From an uncultured Pelagibacteraceae bacterium (GTDB lineage Bacteria > Pseudomonadota > Alphaproteobacteria > Pelagibacterales > Pelagibacteraceae), in contig CACGKZ010000002.1 in NCBI GenBank assembly GCA_902573835.1, positions 1 through 64,000 on the forward strand: a DNA stretch of 64,000 bases, given 5' to 3'. How positions within the stretch are numbered: position 1 is the first letter of the stretch; each line of letters begins with the position of its first letter. The notes beneath the pieces are model-generated. The model was not told the origin of the DNA. It did not search any database and was given only the letters and a program-made list of their open reading frames with translations. The position numbers and the translations under genes are program-made. Positions 61,122 to 64,000 of this stretch are shown here, in pieces.

Positions 61122-61801
61122 CCATCTAAAGAATATCCTGAAGACCTTACGGTTCTAATTAAATCTTTTTTTCCGTCAATATTTATTGCTTTTCTTACTC
61201 TTCTAATATGGACATCGATTGTTCTGGACTCCACATAAACATTATCACCCCAAACATTATTTAAAAGTTGTTCTCTGGAGTAAACTCTTTTAGGATTTTT
61301 AATTAAGAAATCTATAAGCTTAAACTCCGTAGGACCTAGCTCAACTTCTTTTTCTCCTCTAAAAACTCTTTTTTGCGCTCGATCAACTTTTAAGTCTTCA
61401 AAAATAACCACGTCCTCAACCGCATTTGGTTTAGCACGTTTCAATAATGCGTTTACTCTAGCAATTAATTCTTTCTGACTAAATGGTTTTGTAACATAAT
61501 CATCAGCGCCTGTTTTAAAACCCTTCAATTTATCTTCTTCTTCTCCCTTAGCCGTAAGCATAATTATTGGAATATTTTTAAGTAAATTAATTCTCTTCAA
61601 ATTTCTACAAACTTCTATTCCTGAAATGTCTGGAAGCATCCAATCTAATAATATTAGGTCCGGATTTTGATCTTTAATACTTCGAATGGCATCTTCTCCA
61701 TTTAAAGCATAATTTACTTTGTGTCCTTCTTTTTCTAGATTGTACTTTAATAAAGTTACTATTGGCATTTCATCTTCTACTATGAATAGATTTGCCTTCA
61801 T
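61118..61801 (-). CDS. phoB: Phosphate regulon response regulator PhoB
   Basis: An OmpR/PhoB-type regulator of 227 residues. The receiver domain has D53 as the phosphorylation site (LILLDWMLPD) and the conserved lysine in VTKPFSQ. The C-terminal winged helix has RTIDVHIRRVRKAI and the closing RTVRSSGYSLD. It follows phoU by one base. No phoR kinase is adjacent in the window; it may lie upstream of pst or elsewhere. Confidence 0.93.
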   Translation of the reverse strand: MKANLFIVEDEMPIVTLLKYNLEKEGHKVNYALNGEDAIRSIKDQNPDLILLDWMLPDISGIEVCRNLKRINLLKNIPIIMLTAKGEEEDKLKGFKTGADDYVTKPFSQKELIARVNALLKRAKPNAVEDVVIFEDLKVDRAQKRVFRGEKEVELGPTEFKLIDFLIKNPKRVYSREQLLNNVWGDNVYVESRTIDVHIRRVRKAINIDGKKDLIRTVRSSGYSLDG

Positions 61802-61802
61802 T

Positions 61803-62483
61803 CTAACCTTTCGGTCTTTCTCCTTCGAGATAGTCGCCGGTAATTAAAAAGTAAACTTGTTCAGCGATATTAGTGGCATGATCACCAATTCTCTCAATAT
61901 TTTTTAACATGAAAAGTAATTGCGTTATTTTATTTATATCCTCTTTCTTTTTTTCTAAATGTTTTATAGCGGCCTCCATATTTGTATTGGTCAATTGGTC
62001 TATCTCCTCATCTGAATTCCAAACATTTTCAGCGGTATCTTTTGCTCTATGTAGATAAGCATTAAGGACAGAATTTACTTGCTTGGCCGCTTTAAGACCG
62101 GCTATCTCCAAATTTTTAATAATATCACTTGGTAAATCGGTTCCAACTTTTAGAGTTCTTTTAGAAATATTTTTTGCTAGATCGCCTATTCTTTCTAAAT
62201 CAGATGAAACTTTTAAAGCAACAACTGTCTCTCTTAAATCTATCGCCATCGGCTGTCTTAAGGCAATTAAATTTACGACTTGTTCTTCGATATGGAGTTC
62301 GTATTTATCTGTTTTTTCATCATCTTTTATAGACTTGTCTGCTAAAGAAGTATCTTTTTTTACTAATGATTGAATTGTTTGTTCAAGCTGTTTTTCAACA
62401 CTTGCTCCCATTTTGACTATAGTATCCTTCAAGAGTTGCAGCTGTTCTTCGTAAGATTTTACTATATGTGGTTTTTCACTCAT
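61803..62483 (-). CDS. phoU: Phosphate transport regulator PhoU
   Basis: A helical protein that links the Pst transporter to PhoR/PhoB and restrains phosphate uptake. It is 226 residues with two three-helix PhoU repeats carrying the metal-binding E/DxxxD pattern (SSDLERIGDLAKNI and MLKNIERIGDHATNI). It shares a base with the pstB stop. Confidence 0.95.
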   Translation of the reverse strand: MSEKPHIVKSYEEQLQLLKDTIVKMGASVEKQLEQTIQSLVKKDTSLADKSIKDDEKTDKYELHIEEQVVNLIALRQPMAIDLRETVVALKVSSDLERIGDLAKNISKRTLKVGTDLPSDIIKNLEIAGLKAAKQVNSVLNAYLHRAKDTAENVWNSDEEIDQLTNTNMEAAIKHLEKKKEDINKITQLLFMLKNIERIGDHATNIAEQVYFLITGDYLEGERPKG

Positions 62484-63238
62484 TAACCAAACCTTCCTGT
62501 AATATAATCCTGAGTTTGTTGGTTGTCAGGATTTTTAAATATTTTTTCTGTATCGCCAAATTCTATAAGTTTTCCGAGGTGGAAGAAACCTGTTTTTTGA
62601 GATACCCTTGCTGCTTGAGACATCGAGTGGGTAACTATCACTATTGTGTGTTCTTTTTTTAAATCATCAATTAATTCTTCAATTTGAGCAGTAGCTATAG
62701 GATCTAGAGCTGAGCAAGGTTCGTCCATTAAAATCACTTCCGGACTAACTGAAATAGCCCTAGCTATACATAATCTTTGTTGTTGACCTCCTGATAAACC
62801 AGTGCCAATTTCATCTAATCTGTCTTTTACCTCTTCCCAAAGAGCGGCTTTTTTTAAACTCATCTCAACAATCTGATCTAATTCACTTTTAGATTGAGCC
62901 ATACCATGAATTGTAGGTCCATAAGAGACGTTTTCATAAATTGTTTTTGGAAATGGATTTGGTTTTTGAAACACCATACCTACATTCTCTCTTAGTCTTA
63001 CAACGTCCAGTTTTCTCGAATTGAGTTCCAATTCATCCATTTTAATGCTTCCTTCAACTTTACAAATATCTATTACATCATTCATTCTATTTAAACATCT
63101 TAGAAAAGTTGACTTTCCACATCCTGATGGACCGATTAAAGCAGTCACTTCTTTATCCATTATATCTAGTGAAACATCGAACAAAGCCTGCTTAGAGCCA
63201 TAAAAAACATTTACATTTTTTGCGCTTATCTTTGTCAT
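62483..63238 (-). CDS. pstB: Phosphate ABC transporter ATP-binding protein PstB
   Basis: The ATPase of the high-affinity phosphate transporter. Walker [10 protein letters not shown], the signature [15 protein letters not shown] and Walker [16 protein letters not shown] are intact over 251 residues. I start at ATG 63236-63238 (MTKISAKNV), just after the pstA stop; an upstream TTG would overlap pstA. Confidence 0.96.
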   Translation of the reverse strand: MTKISAKNVNVFYGSKQALFDVSLDIMDKEVTALIGPSGCGKSTFLRCLNRMNDVIDICKVEGSIKMDELELNSRKLDVVRLRENVGMVFQKPNPFPKTIYENVSYGPTIHGMAQSKSELDQIVEMSLKKAALWEEVKDRLDEIGTGLSGGQQQRLCIARAISVSPEVILMDEPCSALDPIATAQIEELIDDLKKEHTIVIVTHSMSQAARVSQKTGFFHLGKLIEFGDTEKIFKNPDNQQTQDYITGRFG

Positions 63239-63239
63239 G

Positions 63240-64000
63240 TTAGTTCCATTTCCTCTCAAATTTATGTCTTATAATCTGAGCCGCTAAATTCATCAATATT
63301 AAAAATCCAAGTAAAACCATTATACAAGCACTTACTTTTTCAACAAACCCTCTTTCTGCTGATTCACTCCAAATGTAAATTTGAACGGGCAAACTTGCAG
63401 CTGGGTCTACAGGAGTGCCTGGGATAGTGTTTACAAAAGCAACCATACCTATAAGTATAAGCGGTGCTGTTTCTCCAAGAGCTTGTGCCAATCCAATAAT
63501 AGTGCCTGAAAGAGTACCGGGCATTGAAAGAGGTACAGTGTGATGCATCGTTGTCTGCATGTTACTTGCTCCCATCGCTAAAGCAGCCTCTCTTATACTT
63601 GGGGGAACTGCTTTTAAAGAAGCCCGCGCAGCAATAATAATTGTGGGAAGTGTCATTAAGGATAAGGTTATTCCTCCAACTAAAGGTGTTGATCTTGGCA
63701 AATTAAATACTGCTAATAAAACCCCTAAACCTAAAAGACCAAAAACTATTGATGGTACAGCAGCTAAGTTGTTTATATTAACCTCGATAAAATCAGTAAA
63801 CTTATTTTTAGGGGCAAATTCCTCTAAATATATTGCTGCTAAAACTGCAATGGGAAAAGAAAAAGCTAAACATACTAAAATACTAAATACTGTTCCCATA
63901 AACGAACTTGCTATACCAGCTAGTTCGGCTTCTCTAGAGTCTGGATTAGTGAAAAAGCTTAAATTGAATTTTGATAAAATATCACCTCTCTCATTCAACA
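63240..64000 (-). CDS. pstA: Phosphate ABC transporter permease PstA, 5' part missing
   Basis: The frame is open to the right edge of the window, so the N-terminus is missing. The visible 253 residues hold five or more helices and the permease EAA loop ([23 protein letters not shown] in two parts: [10 protein letters not shown] and HHTVPLS). [11 protein letters not shown] and GETAPLI segments match PstA. It heads the visible pstA-pstB-phoU-phoB run; pstS and pstC should lie beyond the window. Confidence 0.93.
   Translation of the reverse strand, partial: LNERGDILSKFNLSFFTNPDSREAELAGIASSFMGTVFSILVCLAFSFPIAVLAAIYLEEFAPKNKFTDFIEVNINNLAAVPSIVFGLLGLGVLLAVFNLPRSTPLVGGITLSLMTLPTIIIAARASLKAVPPSIREAALAMGASNMQTTMHHTVPLSMPGTLSGTIIGLAQALGETAPLILIGMVAFVNTIPGTPVDPAASLPVQIYIWSESAERGFVEKVSACIMVLLGFLILMNLAAQIIRHKFERKWN

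Overview
The window is one contiguous, very AT-rich, tightly packed bacterial chromosome segment. Intergenic gaps are mostly 0-50 bases, many neighbours overlap by 1-23 bases, and no gap exceeds 300 bases. Gene content and order point to a SAR11-clade (Pelagibacterales) marine alphaproteobacterium: a retinal/carotenoid cluster crtI-crtB-crtY-blh, a tandem glycine riboswitch in front of malate synthase G, GcrA, the alphaproteobacterial F0 order atpI-B-E-b'-b, an ffs-dnaX-ybaB-recR unit, and a tRNA-His without G-1. This assignment is inference from content and composition; no database search was run.

Layout. 1-2816: end of a DsbA-like protein, then smc, which carries a one-base frame break in an A8 run and lacks a visible hinge. 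2821-11777 (+): F0 ATP synthase genes, then the retinal pathway, ispH, thrB and rnhA in one uninterrupted run. 11770-19846 (-): peroxiredoxin, thrC, SURF1, a complete aa3 cytochrome c oxidase operon (ctaC-D-B, a 36-residue ORF, ctaG, ctaE) and rsmE. 19898-31109 (mostly +): CDGSH protein, HAD, pirin, quinone oxidoreductase, ubiA, then lipid A/LPS genes (msbA, waaA, lpxK, lpxL), purD and rsmD. 31090-37550 (-): pgi, a lipoprotein, lspA, ileS, ribF and a HAD-IIA phosphatase. 37635-39720: groESL with a heat-shock-type promoter and a strong terminator.

39672-44469 (-): hisG, hisZ, hisS, tRNA-His, cspA and accA. 44588-46913 (+): tandem glycine riboswitch and glcB. 46915-51242 (-): recR, ybaB, dnaX, SRP RNA, pheA, kdsB. 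51335-56807: a membrane cytochrome c, argF/argD, an ABC permease, gcrA, and a small membrane protein-arsC-aquaporin operon. 56967-64000: ppx, ppk, a SixA-like phosphatase, phoB, phoU, pstB and the start of the pst transporter, forming a phosphate/polyphosphate block.

Themes. The genes cover core energy conversion (F0, oxidase, retinal synthesis), envelope building and phosphate handling. No insertion sequence, prophage, CRISPR or clearly foreign island was seen. The items most worth a second look are the short, hingeless, frame-broken SMC, the physical coupling of F0, retinal and isoprenoid genes, the membrane tail on AccA, the unusual tRNA-His, an lspA with no ordinary start codon, and several unexplained hairpins.
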